DNA from: Ophiodon elongatus | Taxonomy: Eukaryota; Chordata; Actinopteri; Perciformes; Hexagrammidae | Assembly (NCBI GenBank): GCA_016806645.1 | Contig: JACSYO010001674.1 | Location: 3,893,501-3,957,500, forward strand | Direction of reading: 5' to 3' | Length of the DNA: 64,000 bases | Shown: one piece after another, positions 38,952 through 47,606 of the stretch | Numbering within the stretch: the first letter of the stretch is position 1 | Layout of the letters: every line of letters starts with the position of its first letter | The notes under the pieces: model-generated | The model's input: only the letters and a program-made list of their open reading frames with translations | The model's database searches: none | What the model was told of the DNA's origin: nothing | Position numbers and translations under genes: made by a program

Positions 38952-41900
38952 GAAAGTGATGAGTCATTATTTTGCTACCAATTTCATCTCGCCCACCCCT
39001 CAACTCTGAGTCACTCAGATCGAGCGAGATTTTATTAATTTTTTTATAATTTGTTTTGATGCATATGCGAAACACGATGGATGAATAGTTTTATTTTTTT
39101 GCTTCCAGGCGGGTATGTGATTTCCTCGGGGACTGTTCTGAGGGCTCAGCCCTGCTAGTTGGACCCATCCGCTGCTCCCTCACTATTGATTGAGTGTGCT
39201 GCGTAAACGGTCACGTACACCTCTGAGCTACGCATTGATGCATTGACCTCTCAGGCTGCATATAACGAGCACTCGGGGATCACTGTCACCTGAGAGAGCC
39301 GCACAGCCGGGAGCGCGCACACTGCGAAGACCACATGCTCATGCAGGGACACAAATCACTTTGTTTTACTACCTGCCTGTAAGGATAATATATGGAGTAA
39401 TCACAGAGCTGCATAATGAGTCTGGCTGGTTGTTTAAGTTTTAATTGAGAGGATGGGGATGGGGGGTTGGGGGGGCGGCTCTGATCTGCTGCAATTTGTT
39501 TTAATGTTTTTTATGGCTATGTGAATGCTCTCAAGCTTAGTTGGTTTAAACACAGTTTGTAATGCAGGGCTGCTCACTCATAGACGATCAGCCGCCAACT
39601 GAGATTTATTTACTCGATTAGTTGATTTTTTTTTTTTCATGCGGAATTACTTATTTCCAACAAAACTTATGAGCACATCTCTGCATAAACACACGATTTA
39701 AAGTGGTGCTTTTGTCTCAGTCTTTGTGGAGAAACTCTGTTTTAGTGAGCTGTCGATTAAATCAACTAATCGATGAGTCGACAAAAAATTGGATGAATGT
39801 TTCGTGACTAAGAATGTCTTTGGTCAAGGACAGCCCTATTGCAGTGATAAGGGTGACAGATGTACCATTTTGAATTCTTTGTGTTGTGCGTTATGTGGTT
39901 TCAGAGGTAGACAAACGCAGGCTTCTCAATTCTAGCTGTCGACAGAAGATTCTTTCACCTGAAAAGAGCTCGCTAATGTCAGTTTGTTAAAAAAAATGCC
40001 GACTCTGTTATAAAACAAAAAGACTGTGAAAGTGGTGTTGGATACACACTTGATGGCCACATCCGTATATATAAAAGCTTGATTCGGTACAGTCAGACGG
40101 CTGACTACTTTATATATTTGAAAGAGACAAAGATACCTCTGAGCAACAGTCAAATGAGAACAGAAGAAATCACCCGTCACCGACGAAAGAAACTGGAAGC
40201 TTAGCTTCAAAATGTGTGCAGATTTGAACAGCAACAAATGCACAATATTGCAGCCTGTCACAAGCTGGACTTAACAGCCAATGATGCTTTAACAAAGCTA
40301 TTCTTCAAACTTCACAATAGAAATAGAAGTTTAGTCTCTGGGTTAGCACCATTAGAACTGGATCATGAAATATCAGCTGGACTGACAATCACAGTTTGAA
40401 ACTATTCAATCTAAACCACCGAGGAGACTGCAGAGGGCCCAAAGACAAACGGCTTTCAGAAATATTTGGATTTGTTTATGGCTCTGTTAAAAAAAAAAGT
40501 AATTATTATAAGGAAAGAAGAAGAATATCAATATAACACCAGATTTCAAATGTAGTTTAAATAATATTGTGCTAAAAGTCTGACAATAAATCACCATGTC
40601 AACATCCTCACCAGTTGATGTTGTCTGTGTGGAAAACATGAAAAAAAAAAAAAAAGTGTCATACACATGATAAGGAATGATGTAAGAATAGACTGTTGTT
40701 GACGTAACCCTGTTTACATAGTTTGTCTTTTCAAACTTTTTAGCTTTCACTTGTGAAGCTACATGAAGAAAAAGAAACGCCGTTACGATGAGGCCTAAGC
40801 AAAGCGCTTGACAAACGTGATCTGAAGTAACTGTGTCTGGAGCTGCTGGAGCGGACAGAGAATACAGAGCACGACCGAGCTAAAGTTAGCCTTCACTCCA
40901 GGTCTGGCCTTCACACGGAGGGAAAACCATCCAAGGCTTAACAGACCTGCCATGTGGGGGAGAATGTTAGCGAAAGAAACAAAAAATAAATTAAAAAAAT
41001 CACAAGAACACACAACGTAGATTTTTTGGGTATAATTTGGCTCCTTTAGCTCTGAACAGGTGATGAACTGCTCCCACTGGATTCTCTTCTTTGTCCATTC
41101 GATGCATTCAAATGCTCTGTCCCTCCTGTACGCTCTCGTTTTTTTTAACGTGTCTTTGTTCTTGTCTTCTTGGTCCTCCTGCCTCCCAGGGTGCCCCTCT
41201 GCTCGAATGCCGCTGCTGTCACTGTCACACGTGTACTACCCACCGTCCTTCCTTCCTCCCGTTGCACTCTGTTAGCCCTGGAGTCCAGGTCCTTCTCTTT
41301 CCTTTCCTCTATTCAATCACCACACACATCTGCTTACACATCAGTCCCGCCCCTCTTTGTTTGTTTGTTTTTTTTTTTTTTTTTGTCGTTGTTGTTGTTG
41401 GGGTGCCGCGGTGCACTTTGTCTCCTTGTTTTCTGGTTCTTAATTCTTAATTTCAACCATGAACATTCTCCTCATCCCGTTTACTTTCCCCATCGCTCAT
41501 CTTCATCCTGCATTTCAGAGTTTTAGATGCAATTCGCTGAAGTTTTTGTAGTTTAAACACATTCAGGGAAGAGAGGGTTTCATGATTGTGTTTTGCCTTC
41601 TCTGTTTAAGCTTCTGTGAGGACTGTTGGCTTCATTGGCTCAGTGAGGGTTTGTAAACAAGATGGTTGAAGTTGTTTCTGTCAGGTGGTTTTTAGCTCCC
41701 TTTCTCATTTTTTGTTTTACGTTCGTCTTTTTAAGACATGTTGAACTGAAGACGTCCTTCATATGCAGAGAAGACTTTAAATTTCAAATGCCTATTTTGT
41801 GATTTTTCTTTTTTTTTTTGTCCATTTCAAAATCACTTGTAGCTCAAAGTAAATCAGTATTAATCAGCATATCTGTGTTTCGACTGCTTATACTTTGTTT

Positions 41901-42334
41901 GTCTGAGCCACTGGTGTAGAGCACATGTTGCTTTTGAACCACTAATCAGTAGATCTTTTAACTCCCAGAGGGTCCGTAGCTTTGGTTTTTACTGCTGCTG
42001 CTTTCAGAGGCCGAGTGTATTTCCTGTCAGACATCCTCCATGTTGTGGATTGAGCCCTGAGTGTCTGTGATTATAACCTGATCACTGGACTGCACCTCTA
42101 ATCCACATGCACGTGTGTGAGCCGAGGACTTGTCAGTGTGACGCAATGGCCTCCACTGCCGCCCGTCTCACGCCCTCCTCCTCTCGTCCCTCCTCCCTCC
42201 CTCCCCCCCGGCAGATCGACCCCCTGGAGATGGACGCAGACATGCAGTCTCTGGGCAGCACCACCTGGCTCTTGGACCAGCGGGACTCCCATAGGCGCCC
42301 CGTCAGCACCAAGTACGAGACCACCATATTCTGA
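6955..42334 (+). CDS. anks1a: anks1a: ankyrin repeat and SAM domain protein 1A, 3' half (13 coding exons)
   Basis: Adaptor protein with a linker, two tandem SAM domains and a PTB domain. Coding exons: 6955-7215, 20115-20187, 26586-26701, 30709-30807, 31530-31676, 34200-34307, 35112-35282, 36555-36692, 36859-36930, 37192-37275, 37396-37533, 38550-38726, 42215-42334. Joined they are open and in frame (1,704 nt, 567 aa from the 6955 ATG). Residues about 122-183 are SAM1, 193-257 SAM2 (with the basic GHRKRII stretch), 355-505 the PTB domain. The protein ends YETTIF, as in ANKS1A/ANKS1B. Residues such as ARSLPKVKALG, KNLWELE and RPYEEAP resemble ANKS1A more than ANKS1B, and tcp11 lies next door as in mammals. 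ANKS1A proteins bind receptor tyrosine kinases such as Eph receptors and EGFR through the PTB domain (family knowledge). Ankyrin-repeat exons are absent from the window and presumably lie to the left. Confidence 0.93.
9566..9629. repeat. (TG)n microsatellite
   Basis: About 32 uninterrupted TG units. Confidence 0.97.
9749..9827. repeat. (CA)n microsatellite
   Basis: About 39 CA units with one G; 120 bases from the preceding (TG)n tract, so the two could pair as an inverted repeat. Confidence 0.97.
13205..13242. repeat. Perfect 17-bp inverted repeat with 4-base loop
   Basis: Left arm acggcctgcagtcaagc, loop atca, right arm the exact complement. No target-site duplication noticed. Confidence 0.9.
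13641..13680. repeat. Imperfect palindrome, 13-nt arms
   Basis: Arms atagttaacatgt and its exact complement, separated by 14 bases that continue the acatgtatac pattern. Follows a (TA)n-rich tract. Confidence 0.85.
13841..13890 (+). mobile_element. hAT-like element 3' remnant
   Basis: attaatcgaaaatataatc followed by gttagttgcagcccta, the typical end of a very common teleost hAT-derived element (from memory). The left end was not found. Confidence 0.5.
15485..15655 (+). repeat. SINE-like remnant
   Basis: Contains agagcagactgtccattgat and gtgtgaatgggtgaatgaga, then aaaagtgctttggataaaag, resembling the tail of a common fish SINE. Confidence 0.5.
15998..16316. mobile_element. hAT-like non-autonomous element
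   Basis: Ends gagatgcacc and gcgcatccct are near-inverted; the interior carries ggatcgggtatcggttcc and ggtatcgggactc, characteristic of a frequent fish non-autonomous hAT family. No coding capacity. Confidence 0.6.
17195..17345 (-). repeat. tRNA-like SINE remnant
   Basis: Minus strand carries a degenerate box B (ggtttgattcc); plus strand reads catgtagcaaagggcagtgg and acctgggccgccgctaagga, a known fish repeat pattern. A related, more degenerate copy is at 28420-28610. Confidence 0.5.
17730..17870 (+). repeat. Interspersed repeat (cccgcctctcaccc...ggattggctccag type)
   Basis: Contains tagcccgcctctcacccaat and ggattggctccagtccccc, the conserved core of a widespread teleost repeat. An inverted copy is at 36085-36165. 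Confidence 0.65.
20115..20187 (+). CDS. anks1a: anks1a exon, linker before SAM1
   Basis: 73-nt exon, acceptor acag before 20115, donor gtaacg after 20187, ending in phase 1. It encodes IEKIMNLIGAGIETSKKKQ, the short helix-like segment following ASEWDE in ANKS1 proteins (human form similar: IEKIM..IG.GI). Confidence 0.9.
24023..24182. repeat. (TCTTC)n / TCTCC polypyrimidine tract
   Basis: About 12 perfect TCTTC units followed by variant CTCTC units; almost entirely pyrimidine on the plus strand for 160 bases. Confidence 0.95.
24520..24920. repeat. GA-rich polypurine region
   Basis: Long runs of gagaga, gggagagg and related purine blocks on the plus strand, interrupted by tgtgtg runs. Lies upstream of the candidate MGLSQSFT exon, as 5'UTR or promoter sequence. 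Confidence 0.8.
25863..25887 (+). CDS. Candidate alternative anks1a first coding exon (MGLSQSFT)
   Basis: ATG in a strong context (gccATGG) followed by seven codons and one extra base, then a consensus donor gtatgt at 25888. The phase-1 end fits the phase-1 start of the SAM1 exon at 26586, giving MGLSQSFTNGACGK and a 464-aa protein. Gly2 with Ser6 fits the N-myristoylation pattern. About 1 kb of GA-rich, UTR-like sequence precedes it. It could be coincidence; no homologous isoform is recalled. Confidence 0.4.
26495..26701 (+). CDS. anks1a: anks1a alternative first coding exon (MMWQCH start) continuous with SAM1 exon
   Basis: Two overlapping uses. Spliced from the upstream exon, the exon begins at 26586 (acceptor ctcggcag) and runs to 26701 (donor gtgagt), encoding the first half of SAM1 (PVGEWLEHVGLPQYESKF). 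Read through from 26495, the same frame adds 31 codons beginning MMWQCHVSSSECRCY and containing NGFSLLKRFPL. That N-terminus closely resembles the start of short AIDA-1 isoforms of ANKS1B (MMWQCHLSA..., SLLKRFPL; from memory). It is therefore very likely a real alternative first exon giving a 486-aa SAM-SAM-PTB protein. Confidence 0.88.
26702..30708 (+). other. anks1a: anks1a intron within SAM1 (4.0 kb)
   Basis: No supported gene. Contains a degenerate tRNA-like SINE copy (28420-28610) and TG-rich DNA close to the 3' end (30560-30690). Confidence 0.75.
30709..30807 (+). CDS. anks1a: anks1a exon, second half of SAM1
   Basis: 99 nt, phase 0 on both sides, acceptor catgtag, donor gtactt. It encodes GGNVMEDQDLRDIGITDPGH and ends ARSLPK. 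The acceptor region is TG-rich rather than a clean pyrimidine tract. Confidence 0.93.
31180..31400 (+). repeat. Second copy of the ggatgaaaag...atcaccaaag repeat family
   Basis: Shares ggcgctggatgaaaag and atcaccaaag with 3150-3620, and carries the typical gatgctaacgtg and agctagcatgctaaaa phrases. Lies in the intron just before the SAM2 exon at 31530. Confidence 0.6.
31530..31676 (+). CDS. anks1a: anks1a exon, first part of SAM2
   Basis: 147 nt, phase 0 on both sides, acceptor cactctag, donor gtaaga. It starts VKALGCDG and contains SWLDGLGLHEYLPNFLSSGY and KNLWELEIVN, the SAM2 signature of ANKS1A. Confidence 0.93.
31677..34199 (+). other. anks1a: anks1a intron within SAM2 (2.5 kb)
   Basis: No supported gene on either strand. 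A short CAG-rich stretch (about 33055-33090) creates spurious overlapping open frames. Confidence 0.75.
34200..34307 (+). CDS. anks1a: anks1a exon, end of SAM2 with basic nuclear-localisation-type motif
   Basis: 108 nt, phase 0 on both sides, acceptor ctctctag, donor gtaagt. It encodes VIKISALGHRKRIIASL then ERPYEEAPSKSRRLSP. In ANKS1B the GHRKR stretch at the end of SAM2 has been described as a masked nuclear localisation signal (family knowledge); it is intact here. Confidence 0.92.
35112..35282 (+). CDS. anks1a: anks1a exon, SAM-PTB linker
   Basis: 171 nt, phase 0 on both sides, acceptor tttcggcag, donor gtgagt. It encodes FHDLLSQTTSPLSQMDPYTS, MDMLLPL and a basic RRRR run. LLSQTxSPLSQ is a shared ANKS1A linker motif. 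A TG repeat lies 42 bases upstream of the acceptor. Confidence 0.88.
35283..36554 (+). other. anks1a: anks1a intron (1.3 kb)
   Basis: No gene seen. Contains GGA repeats at 35364-35395 and the inverted interspersed repeat near 36085. Confidence 0.75.
36085..36165 (-). repeat. Inverted copy of the 17730-17870 repeat family
   Basis: cagctggagccgatccccgc and tgacgtagggcgaaggcccg are the reverse-complement form of the same core. In the intron before the exon at 36555. Confidence 0.6.
36555..36692 (+). CDS. anks1a: anks1a exon, start of PTB domain
   Basis: 138 nt, phase 0 on both sides, acceptor ctctgcag, donor gtaagt. It encodes LRPPSQSATYATV and then WHHQPEKLILDSCGYEAT, the first PTB strand region. 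Confidence 0.93.
36859..36930 (+). CDS. anks1a: anks1a exon, PTB domain
   Basis: 72 nt, phase 0 on both sides, acceptor tctcctag, donor gtaagt. It encodes YLGSMIIRDLRGIESTQEAC, the hallmark YLGS strand and first helix of PTB domains. Confidence 0.94.
37192..37275 (+). CDS. anks1a: anks1a exon, PTB domain
   Basis: 84 nt, phase 0 on both sides, acceptor ctttgcag, donor gtaatg. It encodes GPVVILSITYRGVKFIDAAT. Confidence 0.94.
37396..37533 (+). CDS. anks1a: anks1a exon, PTB domain
   Basis: 138 nt, phase 0 on both sides, acceptor ccattag, donor gtgagt. It encodes EHEIRNISCAAQDPDDL, TFAYITKDLKSGHH and CHVFSTVEV, nearly invariant in ANKS1 proteins. Confidence 0.95.
37534..38549 (+). other. anks1a: anks1a intron inside the PTB-coding region (1.0 kb)
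   Basis: AT-rich, no exon, gene or clear repeat recognised. Confidence 0.75.
38550..38726 (+). CDS. anks1a: anks1a exon, C-terminal PTB helix and tail
   Basis: 177 nt, phase 0 on both sides, acceptor cacatag, donor gtgagt. It encodes YEIILTLGQAFEVAYQMAMQ (terminal PTB helix), then EVIETKASRPVSQ and MRRSA, matching the ANKS1A tail pattern. Confidence 0.93.
39565..39838. mobile_element. hAT-like non-autonomous element
   Basis: Outer ends cagggctg and cagccct are inverted. An inner perfect 15-bp inverted pair tcgattagttgattt (39614-39628) and its complement (39759-39773) gives the typical foldback of a common teleost hAT family. Target-site duplication unclear. Confidence 0.65.
41190..41288 (+). 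other. Candidate anks1a cassette exon (33 codons, Cys/His-rich)
   Basis: A long pyrimidine tract and cctcccag acceptor end at 41189; a weaker donor CAG|gtcctt follows 41288. The 99-nt segment is phase 0 on both sides and open in the anks1a frame, beginning GAPLLECRCCHCHTC. It is not known from mammalian ANKS1A, so it may be a pseudo-exon. Confidence 0.2.
42215..42334 (+). CDS. anks1a: anks1a terminal coding exon ending YETTIF
   Basis: The acceptor (cccggcag) ends at 42214 and the stop codon is 42332-42334. It encodes 39 residues beginning IDPLEMDADMQSLG and ending STKYETTIF. The end -T-I-F fits a class I PDZ-binding pattern (Thr at -2, hydrophobic at 0). Confidence 0.94.
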   Translation: MDPLEMDADMQSLGSTTWLLDQRDSHRRPVSTKYETTIF

Positions 42335-42412
42335 GGCCGGAATCCCCACAGGCGCCCCTCAGCACCCCCTCGTACTTCCCTCTCCCCTCTGCATCCGATT
42401 CTTTATTTATCT

Positions 42413-42414
<2 letters not shown>

Positions 42415-42462
<48 letters not shown>
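42415..42462. repeat. (CA)n microsatellite in anks1a 3'UTR
   Basis: 24 uninterrupted CA units 80 bases past the stop codon. Confidence 0.97.
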
Positions 42463-42463
<1 letters not shown>

Positions 42464-43009
42464 TTATACATGCGAGCCCCGTGCCTTCTCACTGTGATGG
42501 TATAGCATCCCTCAGGGCGGCCTACTCCTGCACCCTCCTTTGCCCTGCCCAGCGACCCACACCAACCTCTTTACCCGCCATGACAAACACTCCTGCGGCT
42601 CTCCCGTGCCTCCCCAAAACCCTTGGCAGCCCCCCCACTCCCCCTCGCCTGTTGCTGCTGCAGCCAATGGTGGAGCCCTGGAACGGATGATCCTGGACTG
42701 ATCTCATTTTACAGTGGCCCTGCTCTCTCAACCAAACTGCCTCTTCCTCCTCATCCTCCTCCTCCTCAACTTGCATCTGCCTCCAAATCCCCGATATCAA
42801 CCAGAGGTTGCATCTTTATTATTATTATTATTCTTTCATTCACGCCATTTAAAAAAAAAAATGGATTCTCTGCAGGCAAAACGAGCATTTTTTCTTCTTC
42901 TGTTTCTAGACTCCAAATTTGCTTAATTTAATTTCTAAAAAAATTAAGTTCATAATATTTTGTAAACTACAAAAACATATCAAAAGGGTCAGTGTGTTCA
43001 ACTGTTCGA

Positions 43010-43200
43010 GGAAAAGTTTAACATTTTGAGAAAGGAGCTTATTCATTGTAGTTAGATGAGAATGCTGATACCGCTCTCACAACCGTACAGTAAATGTGAA
43101 GCTACAGCCGGCAGCAGGCTAATTTAGCTTAGCATAAAGACGGGAAATGGGGAAAACGCGAGCCTGGCTCTATCCAAAGGTAAAAAAAAAGTTCTTCTTA
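43010..43200 (+). repeat. Interspersed repeat in anks1a 3'UTR
   Basis: Contains aacattttgagaaagg, tagatgagaatgctgatacc, aatttagcttagcataaaga and gcctggctctatccaaaggt, the core phrases of a conserved teleost repeat. A truncated copy lies at 53083-53225. Confidence 0.7.
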
Positions 43201-43740
43201 CCAGCACCTCCACACCTCACCGGGAGATAATCCAGCAACCCCCGTAAAACAGCGATTTGTCGTTTTTGGTGGTGTCAATATTGTCCAACTGTCTAACTCT
43301 CGACAAGAAAACAAATTAGCGTTTTTCCCCGAAAACGTTGAACTTTTCCTTTGAACGCGCCCTTTTCGATATCGCTCGGCTCGAAGGTGTCTGTAATATA
43401 AAAACATTTTTTTTTCAACATCACTTTTTATTTGACAATTTCTGAATTGTTTGGTTGTTTTGCCTCAAGACAGTTATATATTTTTTCTTTCTCCATCTTT
43501 AGCCTGTCCTGTCTTACCAGGCATCTACCACTGTGAGGCACTATGAGGAGGCTGCTTTGCTAGCATGGGATGCAAGACGGACAATTAAATCAATGAAAGA
43601 CAAAACAGCAACATGCAGCAAACAACCTGTTTTTTCTTTTTTTTCTACGCATTTGTACAATACTCATAACAACACGATGGATTGGTCATGAATCAATCAC
43701 TGATGTCTGAACTCAAACGGAAACAAGAACTCAACCCGCG

Positions 43741-43741
<1 letters not shown>

Positions 43742-43782
<41 letters not shown>
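43742..43782. repeat. (CA)n microsatellite
   Basis: About 20 CA units. Confidence 0.95.
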
Positions 43783-43784
<2 letters not shown>

Positions 43785-44912
43785 AGGACAACTTTCCCAC
43801 ACTTTCCCCGAGGACAACAGCCTTACGTCATTTTGGTTATCTATAATCAACTAAAGCCCCCACCTTCCCCCGTCCTCCCTGAAAACCACCACCACCCAAC
43901 AACTGCACGCCCCCCTCACCCCCCTCCCTCCCTTGCTTCTAAAAGAAAAAAAGACAACACTTCTGATTCCCTGGTGTGTTCGAATTGACTGACGATGATG
44001 ACTGATGATGTCGTTCTTATGATGGTACAGTTTTGTCCAGATGAGAGTTTTCGCTCTGGCCTTTATACCGCCCCGTCTGCGGTCTCTCAGCATTCATTGT
44101 AGCACCGAGAGACTGCAAATCACATCTTCTACTTGTCAATTTAAAAAAAAAAAAAAGAAAAAAAAGAAAGAAGAATAACACTGTGTTAAAACGTGGCACT
44201 TTCCCTTTTAATACCTTTTCTTTTCTTACGGTGCAAATAGTGCATTTTGTGATACTTTTTGATAGACTGTTACACCTGATTGAAATACTTTTGGAAAGAG
44301 CGATTAAGAAGGGATCATGAAGGATCCCAGCGCTGACACAAGCCAAGGCAAAAAAAACAACAACAACAAAGAGAATACTACCAAACATAACCACACAAGC
44401 CAACTGAGTGTACTGGCATTGGATACACAACATGATTTCATTTGACTCGTATATTAATGAGCCTGGAGCACAATTTGGTGCACATTTCCCAACATAGCAT
44501 CTTATTATCATGATTACATGGGTAGGTATCCATGGCGTTTCACGCCAAATTAGAATTAGTTACAGTACATGCAAAGTATGTCACTTGAAAATGATCGTCA
44601 GCGGAAAAAAGATTTAATTCCACGACATTAAAAAAGCCAAATCTAAGTGTTGCGCCGGTGTCGTGTTAATGCGAATGGATTTGTTATGCTGAGAACATGA
44701 CACAGTTTGTTTTTTTGTTTTTTTTTTTTTAAAAAGAAGAATTTCCTTCCTGCACTGTGACTCACAAATGCTCGTCGTGGAGTCGACACATATCTGTTGG
44801 TCCTCCCCTGTGTGCACTACTACCTGCTGTGCGTGCTTGTATGCCTTGTTTCCGTCTGTCCTCATGGGAGTTTGGACTGTTGCCGTTACATCACTGTCCA
44901 CCGTCCTCGTTT

Positions 44913-44943
<31 letters not shown>

Positions 44944-45488
44944 CGCGCTGCGGGAGATGTGAGGTATTGAGCTCCTCTCCGGAAGACGGCGTGTCTGGAG
45001 ACTGACTGTTAAGATGTAACTGGTTTGTGTGCGGTACCGTGGCTGTGTCATTGCCACTTTGTTCTGACTGTTAGCTTCCACTGACGATGCATGTTGGCAG
45101 TGTGTGTTTTTTTTGTGTGCGTGTGTGTTTTCTGTACCCTTTGATGCACTTGGCCTGAGCAGTCTGTGTACGTACTGTAGCAATGTCTCGTCTCTTCTCA
45201 CCCATCTGCCATTTGCTTTTTTATGTTCCCTCCTCTCCTCGTTACACACCACCACAGCGATTCATCCTCATCCCTCCACGTCGCCATTGTCGTCATTCCT
45301 CCCAACATTTTGTCACGTTTGTTCTTCCATTTTGTGTGTGTCACCAAGACAACCTGCTCTAGTATGGACGCATAATATAAAAGCATTACACTTTAATGAG
45401 CAGCAGCTATTTAAAGCAAGTTTTGGTGGCATGATTTGGCTGTGCATGTACCAGTCTTTTTTTTAACATTGGTGTTTTCCTTGTGTAG

Positions 45489-45527
45489 CTCACCCCAGCG
45501 TTCAAGTTTCCGGATACCAAGCTGTGA
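45489..45527 (+). other. Candidate alternative last exon or microexon of anks1a
   Basis: Acceptor ttccttgtgtag ends at 45488. Joined in phase 0 to the 38550-38726 exon it reads LTPAFKFPDTKL then TGA (45525-45527). A perfect donor gtgagt begins at 45524, so a 35-nt microexon is also possible. Confidence 0.25.
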
Positions 45528-46006
45528 GTTGAAGGGGAGCAGCCGATGCGAGTGTGTGTGTTGAGTTGTAGTGGGCAGAGCAGTGGAAAAAGAGGTAGAG
45601 AGAGAGAGAGAGAGAGAGAGAGAAAACGAGAGGTAAGCCTCATGCAACATGCAGGGCCAACCAGACATTTAGATCTCACTCTGTATATCCCCCTGCTCCC
45701 CCACTGCCCCCGATATGAAATCCCTACACACTGACGAAAGGTGTTCTGTTGTCCCACATCAACAGGACCTGTGTAGCGCTCCTGTCTTGAGAGAGGTCAG
45801 TCAGAAAAGGGTCACGTCTATGTCCTGACCTCCATGTGACTTTCTGACCTTGTCATGTAGGTACTGTATTGTTTAGAGCACCGTAGACCATAAATGGCAG
45901 AGACCATTAATGAACATTTCTATTGATTCAGGTCTATTGGCGATAATAACTGTCAAAAGTTATTAAGGGTAAACGGAAATGTAACAAAGTGTAGAGAAAA
46001 AAATTA

Positions 46007-46012
46007 AATAAA
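46007..46012 (+). terminator. anks1a: Probable anks1a polyadenylation signal (AATAAA)
   Basis: The first canonical plus-strand AATAAA found after the stop codon, followed within 60 bases by TG-rich sequence. An earlier noncanonical signal cannot be excluded. Confidence 0.4.
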
Positions 46013-46030
46013 ACTACCAGCATACAATGC

Positions 46031-47187
46031 TTTGCCCATGTTTGTGGACAGAGCACGGTTTGTCTATGAAAATGTGATACTGTTTCAAATTTCAAAGCAA
46101 TATTATATTAATGAAAAATTAAATAATACAATGACAAAAGAGTCCCTCTCAAGTCTGTTTCCAGCATTGATTTTGTTTTATGGTTAAAAAGTAAAACACA
46201 GAAACATTACACCAGCTGTTTCAACTTTAAAGTGACCATTATAACAACACTGGAACTATATTGTACAATATCAGTGTTTCCCTGCTGCGGAGATTAGTGG
46301 ATGGTGCAACTAATATATCAACAAGAGATATGTGCGTACCATTTGTTATATTACATTCAAGTCACAGAGCTAAGCGTCTGAACAGATATAATATTACCTC
46401 TGTGACTTGGGCAAGCTTTTTCATCTGCTCTGCTCGGAGCTGTCACATCACATGTTTAACTCGTTTTATGAAAACAACTTCCTTATGATAACCGTTCTGC
46501 TTTAAAGTTCTCGACAATTTCATTTTTTTTAATGTATTAATGTATTCAAAGTATCCATTGGTGTTTTTATTTCTGTACAAAATGAAAATATGCTGAGTCG
46601 TGAAATTTTTCTGGTTTTTAAAAGAGTAATCCGTTGCATTCAGTTTGAACTTTCAGTTTGTTTTCGTGTTTAGCTTAGCCCGTGTTAAGTGTATACTGGA
46701 TACACTTATGATAACTAACTAACTAACTAACGTATATGTCACAAGTGTATCCAGTAATCATTTCCACAGAATACTGATTAAAATTCGTCAAGGTGAACTG
46801 TGACGCTTTGCAGAGTTTTGATACCTGTATTTTCATTTGTTTAGTGTAGTGAAAAATGGAAAATGAATCAATTCGATATTCGTTTACAAATAAGCACCTG
46901 TTTGGTACACCACCTCCCACTAATCTTAACTGCAGGGGAAACAATGAGAGTATTTTTGGTTCATAATCAAAAGATGCAAAGAAAAGAAAAAAAAAAAAGA
47001 AGAAAAGTGCACTCTCTTTGGTAAATCTCATGAACATCTATCAACATAAAGATAAGAGAAACCAGCTACATATTAAAACTATTATAAGTATTATTTACAA
47101 ACTTAGCATAATCTTTGGTACTTATTTATTTTCCTGAGGGTATTTATCTTGAGATAAAGTGAACTGAAAACTGAAAACCAACAAAGG
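46031..47187. other. Convergent intergenic interval between anks1a and tcp11
   Basis: About 1.1 kb, AT-rich, with a short (TAAC)n run near 46712-46731. No gene seen; poly(A) signals for the two genes bracket it. Confidence 0.5.
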
Positions 47188-47193
47188 TTTATT
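47188..47193 (-). terminator. Possible tcp11 polyadenylation signal
   Basis: Minus-strand AATAAA about 415 bases past the tcp11 stop. Another copy lies near 47276. Which is used cannot be told from sequence. Confidence 0.3.
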
Positions 47194-47606
47194 CAGGCAA
47201 TTGGTCTTTTCAAAAACATTTCAGAATAATAATCAGTCTCTTGTTGTGACTCTTTTCATTAGCACACTAAAAACTATTTATTACTCTTGTCTGGGTGAAA
47301 ACCATACCGCTATATTCATTTTGTTTCACACAATCTGTTGTCCTTTTGTTTTGTGCTCTCAAATGTGAGGTAAAGCTGCACCAATGCAATAATAATGAAT
47401 CTGCCTTCTGTTTTTGACTTTTTTTTGTTTTGTTTTGTTTAAACCCCTAAAAAAATATAATATACAATTTTTTTTTTTTAAATCTGCAGACTGTAAATGT
47501 CTTTCCCTTAAACTCGTTCACTGTATTTACACTGTAGCCAACGCATTCAATGCCAAATGGCATCTTATGTTGAGGTCACCGAAAGGTTGTCTGGGTCGCC
47601 CTCAGC

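Larger units (their letters stand above)
38727..42214 (+). other. anks1a: anks1a last intron (3.5 kb)
   Basis: Contains a TG microsatellite (38912-38948), a hAT-like element (39565-39838) and the candidate cassette exon 41190-41288. Confidence 0.7.
42335..46030 (+). other. anks1a: anks1a 3'UTR (inferred, about 3.7 kb)
   Basis: No canonical AATAAA was seen downstream of the stop until 46007-46012. The interval holds CA/TG microsatellites at 42415-42462, 43742-43782 and 44912-44948, a (GA)n tract at 45597-45624 and an interspersed repeat near 43010-43200. Long antisense open frames here are low-complexity artefacts. Confidence 0.45.

Noticed and set aside
6955..42334. Assignment to anks1b instead of anks1a
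   Set aside because: MMWQCH is shared with ANKS1B, but SAM1/SAM2 residues, the LLSQTxSPLSQ linker, the tail and the tcp11 neighbour favour ANKS1A.
44614..45255. 213-codon minus-strand frame, one of the longest in the window
   Set aside because: Low-complexity, spans CA/GC microsatellites, antisense to the anks1a 3'UTR, no splice or domain support.
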